Origin: Bacilli bacterium
Lineage (GTDB): Bacteria; Bacillota_I; Bacilli_A; RFN20; CAG-826
NCBI GenBank assembly: GCA_900767605.1
Contig: CAAFZT010000010.1
Span: 1-64,000, forward strand
Length of the DNA: 64,000 bases
Direction of reading: 5' to 3'
The translations under genes and the position numbers were made by a program. Numbering within the stretch: position 1 is the first letter of the stretch; each line of letters begins with the position of its first letter. Positions 17,047-25,777 of this stretch are shown here, piece by piece. The notes beneath the pieces are model-generated. The model was given only the letters and a program-made list of their open reading frames with translations, did not search any database and was not told the DNA's origin.

Positions 17047-17855
17047 AAGAAACAAAACTTCCTACCGAAGACCGTCTTTTGCCGGATACCCGGCTTGAGT
17101 TATTGAAGGATACGTTACGGTATCGGTTTTTGGATATCATGGTCTTAAGCATTTTGACAGGGTTATTTTTCCTGCCTCTGGTCCTTTGGATCGTGTTGGC
17201 CACCTCTTTGGGATTATTAGATTCCACGAGCATTGCTTCCGTTTTGCTTACCTATGGCCTTGCCATTCTAGGGTTTTTAATCGCGGGATTTGGCTTAGGC
17301 GGAACCTTTTATGTCTGCAAGAAAATAGCCTGGGGCGAAGGAGGCATGCTTGCCGCTGATTTTCTAGAGGGGGCCGTTAAAAACAAAGGTACATCCCTCC
17401 TCCTTTTTGGCTTTTTGGGCATTTTATATTTCGCCATTAAAGTGGAATCCGCGTGGATGTCTTTGGATGAAACGTTGCCCCATTCCGCAAAGATCTGCTT
17501 CGCCGGTCTTTCGTACGGGTTATTTCTATTATGCTTATGCTGCTCCTTGTTTCATTTGGCCCAGTCCACCATTTACGAGGATCGCTTTTTGTCGCTTAGC
17601 TGGAACAGCATCAAATTCCTCGTTGGCAAAATCTTGACGAACATCCCGATGTTTTTGCTGGTTTTATTCCCTTTGATTCTGATGGAATTTTTGCCTTATC
17701 TTCTCGCTACCATCCTTTCGTTCTTCTTTCTTTTTCTATTTTGGCTCGGGTTCGCTTCGCTCGCATTTACCCTTTATGCCCATTCGATTTTCGATAAGGC
17801 AATTAATCAAAATCAATTTCCGGAAATTGTAAGAAAAGGATTGCGGAAACACTGA
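17043..17855 (+). CDS. Polytopic membrane protein, DUF624/YesL-like
   Basis: The 270-residue protein has about six membrane helices. An N-terminal cytosolic stretch is followed by a helix ending FLPLVLW, then a GLGGTFYVCKKIAWGEGG segment that resembles the conserved GLxGxxYVxRxxxxGE element of DUF624 (YesL) proteins. YesL-type genes commonly sit beside CUT1 sugar transporters and glycosidases, as here; their function is not established. It overlaps the preceding gene by 4 bases and ends 87 bases before the LacI gene. Confidence 0.7.
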   Translation: MKETKLPTEDRLLPDTRLELLKDTLRYRFLDIMVLSILTGLFFLPLVLWIVLATSLGLLDSTSIASVLLTYGLAILGFLIAGFGLGGTFYVCKKIAWGEGGMLAADFLEGAVKNKGTSLLLFGFLGILYFAIKVESAWMSLDETLPHSAKICFAGLSYGLFLLCLCCSLFHLAQSTIYEDRFLSLSWNSIKFLVGKILTNIPMFLLVLFPLILMEFLPYLLATILSFFFLFLFWLGFASLAFTLYAHSIFDKAINQNQFPEIVRKGLRKH

Positions 17856-17877
17856 TGAAAGTTTTCCCTATTCTTTA

Positions 17878-17891
17878 GGAAACCGATTGCA
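17878..17891. promoter_or_regulatory. Weak LacI-type half operator before the regulator gene
   Basis: GGAAACCGATTGCA keeps the left half and CG core of the shared palindrome but loses the right arm. It lies 51 bases before the LacI start codon. It could support weak autoregulation or be chance. Confidence 0.25.
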
Positions 17892-17941
17892 AGGGCAATT
17901 TTTCCGTGCAATACTTTGAGAAACCTTAGGAAACATTCCAT

Positions 17942-18961
17942 ATGGCAAACGTAACGATTTATGACGTCGCCAAAAAATGCGGCGTATCCCCCGGAACGGT
18001 TAGCAAGGCAATCAACAACTATTCCGCCATCCCTTCCAAAACCAAAGATCGAATTTTAAAAACGATGAAGGAGATGAACTACATCCCTAACATCGGGGCG
18101 AAGTCCCTTTCAAAACGGGTCTCGAAAAATATCGGGGTCCTTGCCTATTTTGGAATGGATATCTCTCCTTTCAAATCGCCGCTATTCACGGACATTTTGG
18201 ATTCTGCCCAAAGCGATTTAAATTCCCAAGGATATGATTTGCTCTTCGTTTCTCATAACGTGGATGGCCGCGACGGAAGCTTTTATGAAAACTGCGTCTC
18301 TCGCAATGTGGCGGGAACATTGTTATTCGGCGACATGTCCAACCCGGAAATGAAAGAAGTGACGGAAAGTTCGATTCCCTGTGTGGCGTTTGACTACGCG
18401 GATGCGAATGTCACTGGCGTATTCTCCAATAACAAAGAAGCGATGAAAGAATTGACCCGTTACCTTATTTCTTTGGGCCATAAACGCATCGTATTCGTCC
18501 ACGGCGAACAGTCCCGAGCAACAGATAAGCGCATCGAGGGCTTTAAAGAAGCCATGAGCGAAGCAGGTATCGCTTTGCGGGATGACACTTTGGTTCCGGC
18601 GAGGTATCTCGATGTGGATTCGGTTGCCAACATCACCCGGAATTTGATGCGGCGTATTCTTCCTCCAACCGCCATTCTTTATCCGGATGATCGGTCCGCG
18701 ATCCGCGCCCTAGCCACCTTGCAATCCCTAGGATTATCTTGTCCCGACGATGTTTCCATCGCTGGATTTGATGGCTTGGAGATTTCCCAGATCGTCTCTC
18801 CCCATTTGACGACCATCAAACAAGACACGGTGAAGATTGGAAAGATCCTAGCCAAGGAACTGATTGATTTAATTGAAAAGCGGAAGACGACCAACGAAAT
18901 CATCGAAGCTCGCGCTTCCTTGATCATTGGGGAATCGACTTCATCCTTAAAAAGCGAATGA
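17942..18961 (+). CDS. LacI-family transcriptional regulator of the glucan locus
   Basis: The 339-residue protein has the LacI headpiece at residues 4-50 (TIYDVAKKCGVSPGTVSKAIN, with a hinge helix near NIGAKSLSKR), followed by a periplasmic-binding-like sensor domain. The sensor carries FVHGEQ, RIEGFKEAM and the late DVSIAGFDGLEISQIVSPHLTTI block typical of sugar-responsive members. It is central in the locus, and five palindromes with a central CG, the usual LacI-family operator type, lie before GH81, the Ig-like protein, the first GH16 gene and the transporter operon. The ligand is probably a beta-1,3-gluco-oligosaccharide or a product of it; this is inference. Confidence 0.9.
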   Translation: MANVTIYDVAKKCGVSPGTVSKAINNYSAIPSKTKDRILKTMKEMNYIPNIGAKSLSKRVSKNIGVLAYFGMDISPFKSPLFTDILDSAQSDLNSQGYDLLFVSHNVDGRDGSFYENCVSRNVAGTLLFGDMSNPEMKEVTESSIPCVAFDYADANVTGVFSNNKEAMKELTRYLISLGHKRIVFVHGEQSRATDKRIEGFKEAMSEAGIALRDDTLVPARYLDVDSVANITRNLMRRILPPTAILYPDDRSAIRALATLQSLGLSCPDDVSIAGFDGLEISQIVSPHLTTIKQDTVKIGKILAKELIDLIEKRKTTNEIIEARASLIIGESTSSLKSE

Positions 18962-18992
18962 AAAAGGCGGCTGCCGAGGGGTAGCCGCCTTT
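18962..18992. terminator. Strong bidirectional terminator
   Basis: AAAAGGCGGCT and AGCCGCCTTTT form an 11-bp stem with a 10-base loop directly after the LacI stop, ending in T on one strand and A on the other. It also serves the convergent GH16 gene that ends at 19005. Confidence 0.9.
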
Positions 18993-19004
18993 TCGTGATT
19001 GCTT

Positions 19005-20480
19005 TTAGGCAAGTTTTAGAGATGCGTTATTGTAACTAACTCCGCCTTCTTCAGAGGTAATCGTGATATGAACCGTGGAGGCCCCTTCCGGTACCGTGAG
19101 ATCACGCGTTATTTCCTCCCAATTCGTGGTAGAAACAGGGATGACTTCGGTTTTGCCAACGGTCTTTCCGCTGGCCTTTCGATAGGAGATTTCGATGTTG
19201 CCTGAACTAGCGGTATTTTGGAGTTTTGCGTTGATTTTGAATTTTGCTTTGGTTCCCGGATAAAGCAAACTCACATCCTGACCTAAATATTCTCCATGGT
19301 ATTCTTCCGTGGAATTTGCAGCGTTTAAGGTAAAGTAGTGGTCACCACCGTTTGATTCTAAAACCGTGTTGCCCATCGAGGATTCTTCCCGTTTCCATCC
19401 GAAATAGGAATTGTCCGCTTTCGCGATGTCTATCGTTTCAAAATTGGCATTGGAAAGTTTCTCGATGTGATTCGTTTCCGCGTAGGGAACGGACTCCGGG
19501 GCGATTTCGCTGGGGGATTTGTGACTATAGGAAGGATTACCCCTGGCTTCTTCACAATATTGGCTTACGGAATCGAATTCCACGTAGGAAATCTCTTTGA
19601 CGATCATGTAGTCGGTGTCGAAATAAGGATTTCCGGCCCATGAGGGGAGCCATAACCCGATCCAAAGGGGCATGGCGGTGGTCGGAACGGCATCTCCATC
19701 AATGGATTGGATGAGAATGCCGTCGATAAACCAGTCGATCCACGTCTTTCCGCTTCCTTGATAATCGGTATACCAATCGAAGGTGAATTTATGGAATTTC
19801 CCATCGTTAAGGTAGCCGATTTTGGTTACGTCGACATTTTGGGTTTCTTTCATGGAGTGAGTTGTCCACGTGGTGCACCACTGATTGGTGTATTGCCCGT
19901 CTCCCCCAAGTTCGATGTCGATTTCGTTTTGGGAGGTTTCTTCGTTACCTGTGGCGCAATAATAGGTCCACATCGCGGTGACCCCGCCTTCTCGCGGCAT
20001 CGGGCGCATGTCGATTTCAAAACGACCGGGTTTTAAGAAATTCTTGGACATGATGACGCCGCCTTCGGCTTTGATACGTCCTTGTTTGGCGCTGACCATG
20101 TCGGAATCTTGACAATAATTTCCACGGCCTCGAATTCCTAAATACGTCGAGGACCCATCTTGAATGTATTTCACGTTTCGCGAACGCACCCCGTTATGCC
20201 AATCGGTTTGGCCCCCGGCATCCCAGTAGCCGTCGAGGATCCACCAAAGGCTATCATCTAACTTGCCGTTATTTAGTTTTTCGTCGAAGGAGAGGGTAGA
20301 ACCTTCTTCTTTGCTCACTCTTTCAAACACGGAATCGTAATAGGCGGTTCCGTCAAAAGTCGTTGGCGGGACAATTTTCGTGGGTTGAGAAGAAGCAGCG
20401 TGTCCGCCTCCGCAAGAAGCAAGCGCTGCAAGGGATAAGGTGAGCAAACTCACAGGGAATCGAGAGGTTTTATGATTCAT
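19005..20480 (-). CDS. GH16 beta-glucanase lipoprotein with C-terminal binding module
   Basis: The 491-residue lipoprotein has its lipobox ending at Cys23 (LAALASC) and a start at 20480 behind GGAGG. The GH16 domain spans about residues 60-310, with catalytic ExDxE at Glu186-Asp188-Glu190 (NEIDIE). That spacing lacks the beta-bulge residue of laminarinases (ExDxxE) and is the form seen in lichenase- or XTH-type GH16, so this enzyme may prefer mixed-linkage or branched glucan. Residues about 360-491 form a jelly-roll carbohydrate-binding module of CBM4-like type. It is divergent from the transporter operon, with a LacI-type operator just before its ribosome-binding site. Confidence 0.88.
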   Translation of the reverse strand: MNHKTSRFPVSLLTLSLAALASCGGGHAASSQPTKIVPPTTFDGTAYYDSVFERVSKEEGSTLSFDEKLNNGKLDDSLWWILDGYWDAGGQTDWHNGVRSRNVKYIQDGSSTYLGIRGRGNYCQDSDMVSAKQGRIKAEGGVIMSKNFLKPGRFEIDMRPMPREGGVTAMWTYYCATGNEETSQNEIDIELGGDGQYTNQWCTTWTTHSMKETQNVDVTKIGYLNDGKFHKFTFDWYTDYQGSGKTWIDWFIDGILIQSIDGDAVPTTAMPLWIGLWLPSWAGNPYFDTDYMIVKEISYVEFDSVSQYCEEARGNPSYSHKSPSEIAPESVPYAETNHIEKLSNANFETIDIAKADNSYFGWKREESSMGNTVLESNGGDHYFTLNAANSTEEYHGEYLGQDVSLLYPGTKAKFKINAKLQNTASSGNIEISYRKASGKTVGKTEVIPVSTTNWEEITRDLTVPEGASTVHITITSEEGGVSYNNASLKLA

Positions 20481-20494
20481 TTTTCCGTCCTCCA

Positions 20495-20508
20495 AGAAAT
20501 CGGTTTCT
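20495..20508. promoter_or_regulatory. LacI-type operator, site 4
   Basis: AGAAATCGGTTTCT is a full match to RGAAAnCGnTTTCY. It lies immediately upstream of the ribosome-binding site of the minus-strand GH16 gene. Confidence 0.7.
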
Positions 20509-20553
20509 CTTATAGAAAGAATAGCATCGAGCGCGCGAAACGACAATCTTTTT

Positions 20554-20569
20554 TTGAAAGCGCTTTACT
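20554..20569. promoter_or_regulatory. Possible catabolite (cre-like) site
   Basis: TTGAAAGCGCTTTACT fits 14 of 16 positions of the CcpA cre consensus WTGNNARCGNWWWCAW. It is located between the divergent GH16 and transporter promoters. It could also be a further LacI-family site, since it shares the GAAAGCGCTTT core. Confidence 0.4.
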
Positions 20570-20576
20570 TTGCGTG

Positions 20577-20635
20577 TTGACATGACAATTTTCCGATTTC
20601 TATAATTAACACAGGAATTTAAGAAACCGCTTTCT
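20577..20635 (+). promoter_or_regulatory. Promoter and operator (site 5) of the glucan transporter operon
   Basis: TTGACA (20577-20582) and TATAAT (20601-20606) are both consensus, with an 18-base spacer. AGAAACCGCTTTCT at 20622-20635 lies just past the expected start of transcription, where a bound LacI protein would block elongation. The ribosome-binding site AAAGGAG follows at 20643-20649. Confidence 0.85.
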
Positions 20636-20657
20636 TAAATGGAAAAGGAGTCGCGAA

Positions 20658-22115
20658 ATGAACAAAAAAACCCTTAAAAATTCTCTGCTTGTTTTATCAA
20701 GCATTGTCTTACTTGCCTCTTGCGGAGGCGGAAATGGCGGTGGAGACACCCCCAAAGATGATGAGCTTTGGATTTGTGCCTATAAGGGTGGATATGGCGA
20801 CGCGTGGTTAGAATCCATGACGAAAGAGTTTGAAACCAAGACCGGAATTAAAGTCGTCTATCGCACGGATACTTCCTTGCTCGACAAATTAGAGAATGAT
20901 TTAAAGAACGGAAGCGACTTCGACCTTTATATGTCCCACGATATTCCTTGGCAACGTTATGCCGCCAGCGGATACCTCGCGACCATGGATGATCTTTACG
21001 AGACCAAAGTCGATGGATATGGCGATAAGACCTTCCAGGATCGTCTTGTGGATGGCGCGGCTGAAATCTCTTCTCTTTCGGTGAATGGCGAGACCCATTA
21101 TTACAAATCCTGCTGGACGCAAGGAGCGGGTGGATTCGTCTACAACGCCACGATGTTCCAAGAAAATGGATGGTCTGTTCCGACGACCTATGATGAATTG
21201 GTCACCCTTTGCCAAACGATTAATGATGCAAAATTAACCGTCAGCGGTTCCCGTGAGAAGGTCAAACCCTTCACTTGGAGCGGAAGTCAACGTCAGTATT
21301 ATTGGGATTACCCCGTGTTTGAGTGGTGGTACCAACTTGCCGGTGGTAAAAAATTCAATGACATCAAGCAATTTAAAGGCGCGGATGGATCCTATTCCAC
21401 GGGCTATGAGATGTATAACCCGAACACCAACTACAAGGAATTTTGGCAAGCCTATGACATGTGGTTCAATTTAATCGGCAACAATTCCGAGAACAGCGTC
21501 GCTAACTCGGCCAGCAAGACCTTGTCCCAAGCCCAAGCGGATTTCATTTTGGGCAAAGCGGCCATGATTCCCTATGCTCAATGGGCGAAATACGAATTGA
21601 AGAACACGGCAGAAGGGGATTTGGATTTCCAATATGCCATGATGCCGACGCCCAAGGCCACCGCTTCTAGCGAATCGGTCAATTTCATGGTCGGATTTGG
21701 AGATTCCATGATCATCCCGGCTCAGTCCACCCATCAGGATCTTGCCAAAAAATTCTTGGCCTACATGGCGTCCGCGGATGGATGCAAGACCTTCGTCGAT
21801 AAAGCAGAAGGCGCCTTCCTTGCTTTTGATTACAAGGACGTCGATTTGTCTTCGATTGAATCTAAAGACCTTTACACGAAGTCCATTCACGAAAAATTAA
21901 GCGCGAAAAATATCAACATTGTTTCCACCAACCCCATTACCTATCTCACGACGAACAAAGTCATGCCGTGGATCGGAAACACCTACTATTACGATAAGTG
22001 CGCTGCGAGCGAGGATAAATCCGCGTTTACTTCCGCTGCACTCGGCAAAACCGTTTACGAGACGGCCAAATCGGGCTGGAAGAGCTGGATGACCAGCGCG
22101 GGGTTAAAAGACTAA
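20658..22115 (+). CDS. CUT1 sugar ABC transporter, solute-binding lipoprotein
   Basis: The 485-residue protein has a lipoprotein signal (LLASCGGG) followed by a periplasmic-binding fold of the extracellular solute-binding family 1. Recognisable elements are KEFETKTGIKVVYRTD near the N-terminus, an aromatic-rich cleft region (WDYPVFEWWYQLAGG) and AAMIPYAQWAKYE. The many Trp and Tyr residues fit an oligosaccharide ligand. It is first of a nine-gene operon behind a consensus promoter with a LacI-type operator. From context the ligand is probably a beta-1,3-gluco-oligosaccharide. Confidence 0.9.
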   Translation: MNKKTLKNSLLVLSSIVLLASCGGGNGGGDTPKDDELWICAYKGGYGDAWLESMTKEFETKTGIKVVYRTDTSLLDKLENDLKNGSDFDLYMSHDIPWQRYAASGYLATMDDLYETKVDGYGDKTFQDRLVDGAAEISSLSVNGETHYYKSCWTQGAGGFVYNATMFQENGWSVPTTYDELVTLCQTINDAKLTVSGSREKVKPFTWSGSQRQYYWDYPVFEWWYQLAGGKKFNDIKQFKGADGSYSTGYEMYNPNTNYKEFWQAYDMWFNLIGNNSENSVANSASKTLSQAQADFILGKAAMIPYAQWAKYELKNTAEGDLDFQYAMMPTPKATASSESVNFMVGFGDSMIIPAQSTHQDLAKKFLAYMASADGCKTFVDKAEGAFLAFDYKDVDLSSIESKDLYTKSIHEKLSAKNINIVSTNPITYLTTNKVMPWIGNTYYYDKCAASEDKSAFTSAALGKTVYETAKSGWKSWMTSAGLKD

Positions 22116-22125
22116 GGGAAGCAAC

Positions 22126-23121
22126 ATGGCAACTTTCTTTGCCAAAAAACAACCCGGGGCCGCAAGAAAACCCAAAGGGAAAAAAGCCTTCGCCTGGGCG
22201 ACTTATCTCTTCGTCCTTTTGATGTTGCTTTATCCTGTGGGACACTTCTTGATCACTTGGATTGGAGTCAATTTCAATTCCTTGCTTCTTGTTTTCCAAA
22301 AAAGCGATCGAACGGGGAAACTCTATTGGGTGATGCAGGATTGGAACCACGACTTCGGTTCGTTCTTCCCCACGTTGTTTAGTAATTTCACTCAGTTATT
22401 TGAATCGTTCCAGGACAAAACCCAAAACACTATTTACCAAAATTCTTTGGTTTATTTGGTGATTTCTTGCTTTGTCACCCTCCCGATTTCGCTTTTCTTC
22501 AGCTATTTTGTTTTCAAGAAAATCTGGGGATCCACCTTTTATAAAATCATCTTCTTTATCCCCTCGATCTTCCCTCTTTTCATCCTTTGCATGGTCTATG
22601 CCTATTCATTAGCCCCGGAAGGACTATTCGCTGGCATATTGAACTGGATGAAGATTGATCCGGGCAATTTCTTCGTCAATCTCAAAATTGATAACACTTC
22701 CCGTCAATGGTTCGTTTGGATTTTCATGGTTTGGAGTGGAATCGGTTATGACGTCATCCTCTTGACCGCTGGCATGAGCCGCATTCCTCGAGAAATCCTC
22801 GAATCCTGCAAAATGGATGGGGTGAACCCCTTCCGTGAATTCTTCCGCATCATCGTCCCGCTTTGCTGGCCGACCATCACCACTTTGTTCGTTTTTGGAA
22901 TGATGAGCGTTTTCTCAGTTGCCTTCCAGCCGTTCTTCTTGACGGGAGATGCGACGGACATCTATACGAAAACGATCGGCGAATACATTTATTTCACCAG
23001 TAAAGGCGGCAACTACACGGATGTTGCAACGCTTGGTTTGTTCTGTTCATTGATCGGCGCCCCCATTATCTGCGCGACAAGATGGGGACTCAATAAGGCG
23101 TTTGCCAATGTGGGGTTCTAA
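22126..23121 (+). CDS. CUT1 sugar ABC transporter permease (MalF/UgpA type)
   Basis: The 331-residue protein has six predicted membrane helices. The cytoplasmic EAA loop ESCKMDGVNPFREFFRIIVP (about residues 225-244) contacts the ATPase. The N-terminus has a basic cytosolic stretch before helix 1. It is located 10 bases after the binding-protein gene and pairs with the next gene as a heterodimeric channel. Confidence 0.92.
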   Translation: MATFFAKKQPGAARKPKGKKAFAWATYLFVLLMLLYPVGHFLITWIGVNFNSLLLVFQKSDRTGKLYWVMQDWNHDFGSFFPTLFSNFTQLFESFQDKTQNTIYQNSLVYLVISCFVTLPISLFFSYFVFKKIWGSTFYKIIFFIPSIFPLFILCMVYAYSLAPEGLFAGILNWMKIDPGNFFVNLKIDNTSRQWFVWIFMVWSGIGYDVILLTAGMSRIPREILESCKMDGVNPFREFFRIIVPLCWPTITTLFVFGMMSVFSVAFQPFFLTGDATDIYTKTIGEYIYFTSKGGNYTDVATLGLFCSLIGAPIICATRWGLNKAFANVGF

Positions 23122-23125
23122 TTCT

Positions 23126-24079
23126 ATGGTTCATTTGTTACATTCCACCCAAAGAGCCCTTCGAAAGAAAAGGGATGAAAACCGCCAGAGCGGCTACGAA
23201 AGAAAACACGACCTTTTATATAAAAGACACGGGGGCGAGAAAGCCCTATTCGTGGTGATGGCGATTCTCTTCATTTTGTTTGCCGCCACCTTCATCTTCC
23301 CGTTCATTTGGCTATTCTTCAATTCGCTCAAAAAGCCTCTAGAATACGCCCAAAACACCATGTCCCTCCCAAAAACATGGAGATGGAGCAATTTCTCCAA
23401 GGCCCTCACGTATTCGAGCACGGATACCAATGGGTATAACTTACTTCAAATGCTAGGGACTTCTGTTCTCGTGGCAGGAGGCGGAACCTTGGCCACCGTC
23501 ATCACCTCCAGTTGTGCTGCTTGGGTCGTGGCCAAATACAAATTCCCCGGCCGCTCCTTAATCTTCTCCGTCGTTATCTTCTCTCTCATCGTTCCTATCG
23601 TTGGGTCTTTGCCAAGCCAAATGCAACTCATGAAAGGGATGGGCTTGATGGATAGCGTCATCGGCGTCATCTTCCTTTATAGTGGCGGATTTGGAACGAA
23701 CTTCCTCCTCCTCTATTCCTTCTTCAAGAATTTGAGTTGGACGTATGTAGAAGCAGCCAAAATCGATGGGGCAAGCGACTTCCGCATCTTCGTTCAAATC
23801 GTGCTTCCCATGGCCAAAGGGCCGATGATTGCCGTCGGCGTCCTTAGCCTTATTGGCTTATGGAACGATTACCTCACCCCTTCGATTTACCTCAGCAAGC
23901 AGCCGACGATTAGCTACGGCATCTACATCATGCAGACCGCCATCAATAACGGCGGATCCAGCGATTACCCCCTCTTCTTTGCGATGATTCTCTTAACGAT
24001 CATCCCCATTCTACTCATCTTCATTTTGTTTAATAAAACCATCATGGAAAATACGACCGTTGGCGGTCTAAAAGGTTAG
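23126..24079 (+). CDS. CUT1 sugar ABC transporter permease (MalG/UgpE type)
   Basis: This is a 317-residue membrane protein. The ATG at 23126 was chosen, 4 bases after the previous stop; a frame 24 bases longer would overlap that gene. A charged N-terminal extension of about 50 residues precedes helix 1 (LFVVMAILFILFAATFIFPF). The EAA loop is EAAKIDGASDFRIFVQIVLP, a good match to the family. It should form the translocation pore with the preceding permease and use the MsmK-type ATPase at 32269. Confidence 0.92.
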   Translation: MVHLLHSTQRALRKKRDENRQSGYERKHDLLYKRHGGEKALFVVMAILFILFAATFIFPFIWLFFNSLKKPLEYAQNTMSLPKTWRWSNFSKALTYSSTDTNGYNLLQMLGTSVLVAGGGTLATVITSSCAAWVVAKYKFPGRSLIFSVVIFSLIVPIVGSLPSQMQLMKGMGLMDSVIGVIFLYSGGFGTNFLLLYSFFKNLSWTYVEAAKIDGASDFRIFVQIVLPMAKGPMIAVGVLSLIGLWNDYLTPSIYLSKQPTISYGIYIMQTAINNGGSSDYPLFFAMILLTIIPILLIFILFNKTIMENTTVGGLKG

Positions 24080-24092
24080 AAAGGAGTTATCC

Positions 24093-25757
24093 ATGAAAAA
24101 ATCCGGTTTGTTTATTTTGACGGCTAGCATGTTAGCCCTCGTCGCGTGTGGGGATCAACCCTCCACGTCGCAACCTTCTTCATCTACAGGAGGAGTGACT
24201 TCCTCCCAGACGAGCTCGGACAAGAACTCCTCAGAGTCTTCGAAAGAACCCGTTAAGACCTATTCGGTTTTGTATGTCGCTAATGCAGACTATCAAATCA
24301 CGGGTCTTAGCAAAACAGGCTATGCGGAAGGCAGCACGGTTAGCTTCCATTTGGAAGTGGCCAACGCGAAGAAAGAACTAAAATCCGTCAAGGCCAATGA
24401 CGAAGTCCTAGAAGGAAATAACGGCGATTATTCCTTCACGATGCCTGCTCGCAACGTGCAAATTGTAGTCACCCTTCAAGACAAAGTCGTGGAAGGCAAA
24501 GAAGTCTTCTTCGATGAAGGAAATTTCGGCTACGGGGAAGAAACTTCCCTTGCCAAAGGCAAATGTGCCTATTGGGCTGGCGATGGCGGCGAAATCAAAA
24601 ATACCGTCAAATCCGGTAACAGCTATTCCTTCGATTTCACCGCAGGCTGGGCTTGGTATGGCGGACAAATCTTCTATAAGCTCCCTTACGGAGAAGCGGG
24701 AGATTCCATCCACGTTAAATTGAATTTCGTCTCGCCTGCTGCTGGCAAGATTCAACTCAACGCACAAGAACAAGTCATCGCCGTTGGCGAAAATGTCTTG
24801 GAATATGATGTTGACGGCGGCGCCACGACCATCAGCCTCCAATTAGGGACTCCTGCCGGAGCCCTAGCAACCGGCCATTACGAACTCAAAGTTCTTTCGA
24901 TTCAGGATCAGACCCCGGGAGCCAAATACCATCACGTGGAATTTATTTCGGGCGAAGAAGTTTTGAAAGGCATCGAAGTCAAAGATCAAAAAACGGTCAC
25001 GGCACCTGCCTCCCCCGCTGCTCCAGAAGGCGAAGTTTTTGCCGGATGGAAAGCAGGAGAAGTCGCTTGGTCTGAAACCCTAGCCATCACCAAAGATTAC
25101 GTTTTCGTTCCGGAATTCGCGGATGCGAGCAACACCTTCACGGTCACCTTCAAAGATGGATCCACCGTTCTTGGAACGGCAAACCCCGTTAAAGGTCAAG
25201 CCACTCAGGTTCCGGAAGGATTAGCCATCCCCTTCGGTTACAAAGCCCTTGGCTGGTACACCGATGAAGCCTTAACCAAAGCCTTTGATTTATCGACCCC
25301 CGTTACGGCGGATACCACGCTTTATTTGAAGAAATGCTTGGCTCCCACCACTTGGCTCAATGCCGCGGAAGCGGGCTGGGTGATTCCTGCGGACAAACAG
25401 GAAACCCTTGCGGATGGGTCTTATCACATCAAAGACTTGGAAGCGTGGCCTGCGGGTTCAGCATCTTACTTCATCCAAGTCAATTTCACTCCGGCTCCAA
25501 CTGGAACTGCTGGCAAGACGGTTACCATTTCCGTGGATTACCAAATTAATGGTCAAGGCGGCATTGCTCAAGTTTTCGAGAACGCAACGATTGGAGAAGC
25601 AAAGACCTTAGTAAGTGGCTCCCGCCAAACCGCGACGTTCTCCTATGCGGGAGGAACGCTAGCTAACAAAAGCAAATTAACGTTTGAATTAGGCAAGGTT
25701 AGTGGTGTCACGACGATTGATTTCACCATCTATAGCATCACGGTTACTGAAGCCTAA
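24093..25757 (+). CDS. Lipoprotein with carbohydrate-binding-type modules
   Basis: The 554-residue lipoprotein has a lipobox ending ALVAC, then a Ser/Thr/Gln-rich linker. Two jelly-roll-like modules (about residues 130-270 and 420-554) have the GNFGYG...NTVKSGNSYSFDF character of CBM-like folds. Between them is a Listeria-Bacteroides (Flg_new/InlB B-type) repeat around residues 350-415, with VTFKDGS and ALGWYTDEAL. No catalytic residues are visible. It is probably a surface glucan-binding or presenting protein acting with the binding protein and GH16 enzymes. GAAAGGAG lies before the start. Confidence 0.8.
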   Translation: MKKSGLFILTASMLALVACGDQPSTSQPSSSTGGVTSSQTSSDKNSSESSKEPVKTYSVLYVANADYQITGLSKTGYAEGSTVSFHLEVANAKKELKSVKANDEVLEGNNGDYSFTMPARNVQIVVTLQDKVVEGKEVFFDEGNFGYGEETSLAKGKCAYWAGDGGEIKNTVKSGNSYSFDFTAGWAWYGGQIFYKLPYGEAGDSIHVKLNFVSPAAGKIQLNAQEQVIAVGENVLEYDVDGGATTISLQLGTPAGALATGHYELKVLSIQDQTPGAKYHHVEFISGEEVLKGIEVKDQKTVTAPASPAAPEGEVFAGWKAGEVAWSETLAITKDYVFVPEFADASNTFTVTFKDGSTVLGTANPVKGQATQVPEGLAIPFGYKALGWYTDEALTKAFDLSTPVTADTTLYLKKCLAPTTWLNAAEAGWVIPADKQETLADGSYHIKDLEAWPAGSASYFIQVNFTPAPTGTAGKTVTISVDYQINGQGGIAQVFENATIGEAKTLVSGSRQTATFSYAGGTLANKSKLTFELGKVSGVTTIDFTIYSITVTEA

Positions 25758-25777
25758 TGCGAAAGAAGGACATCGAT

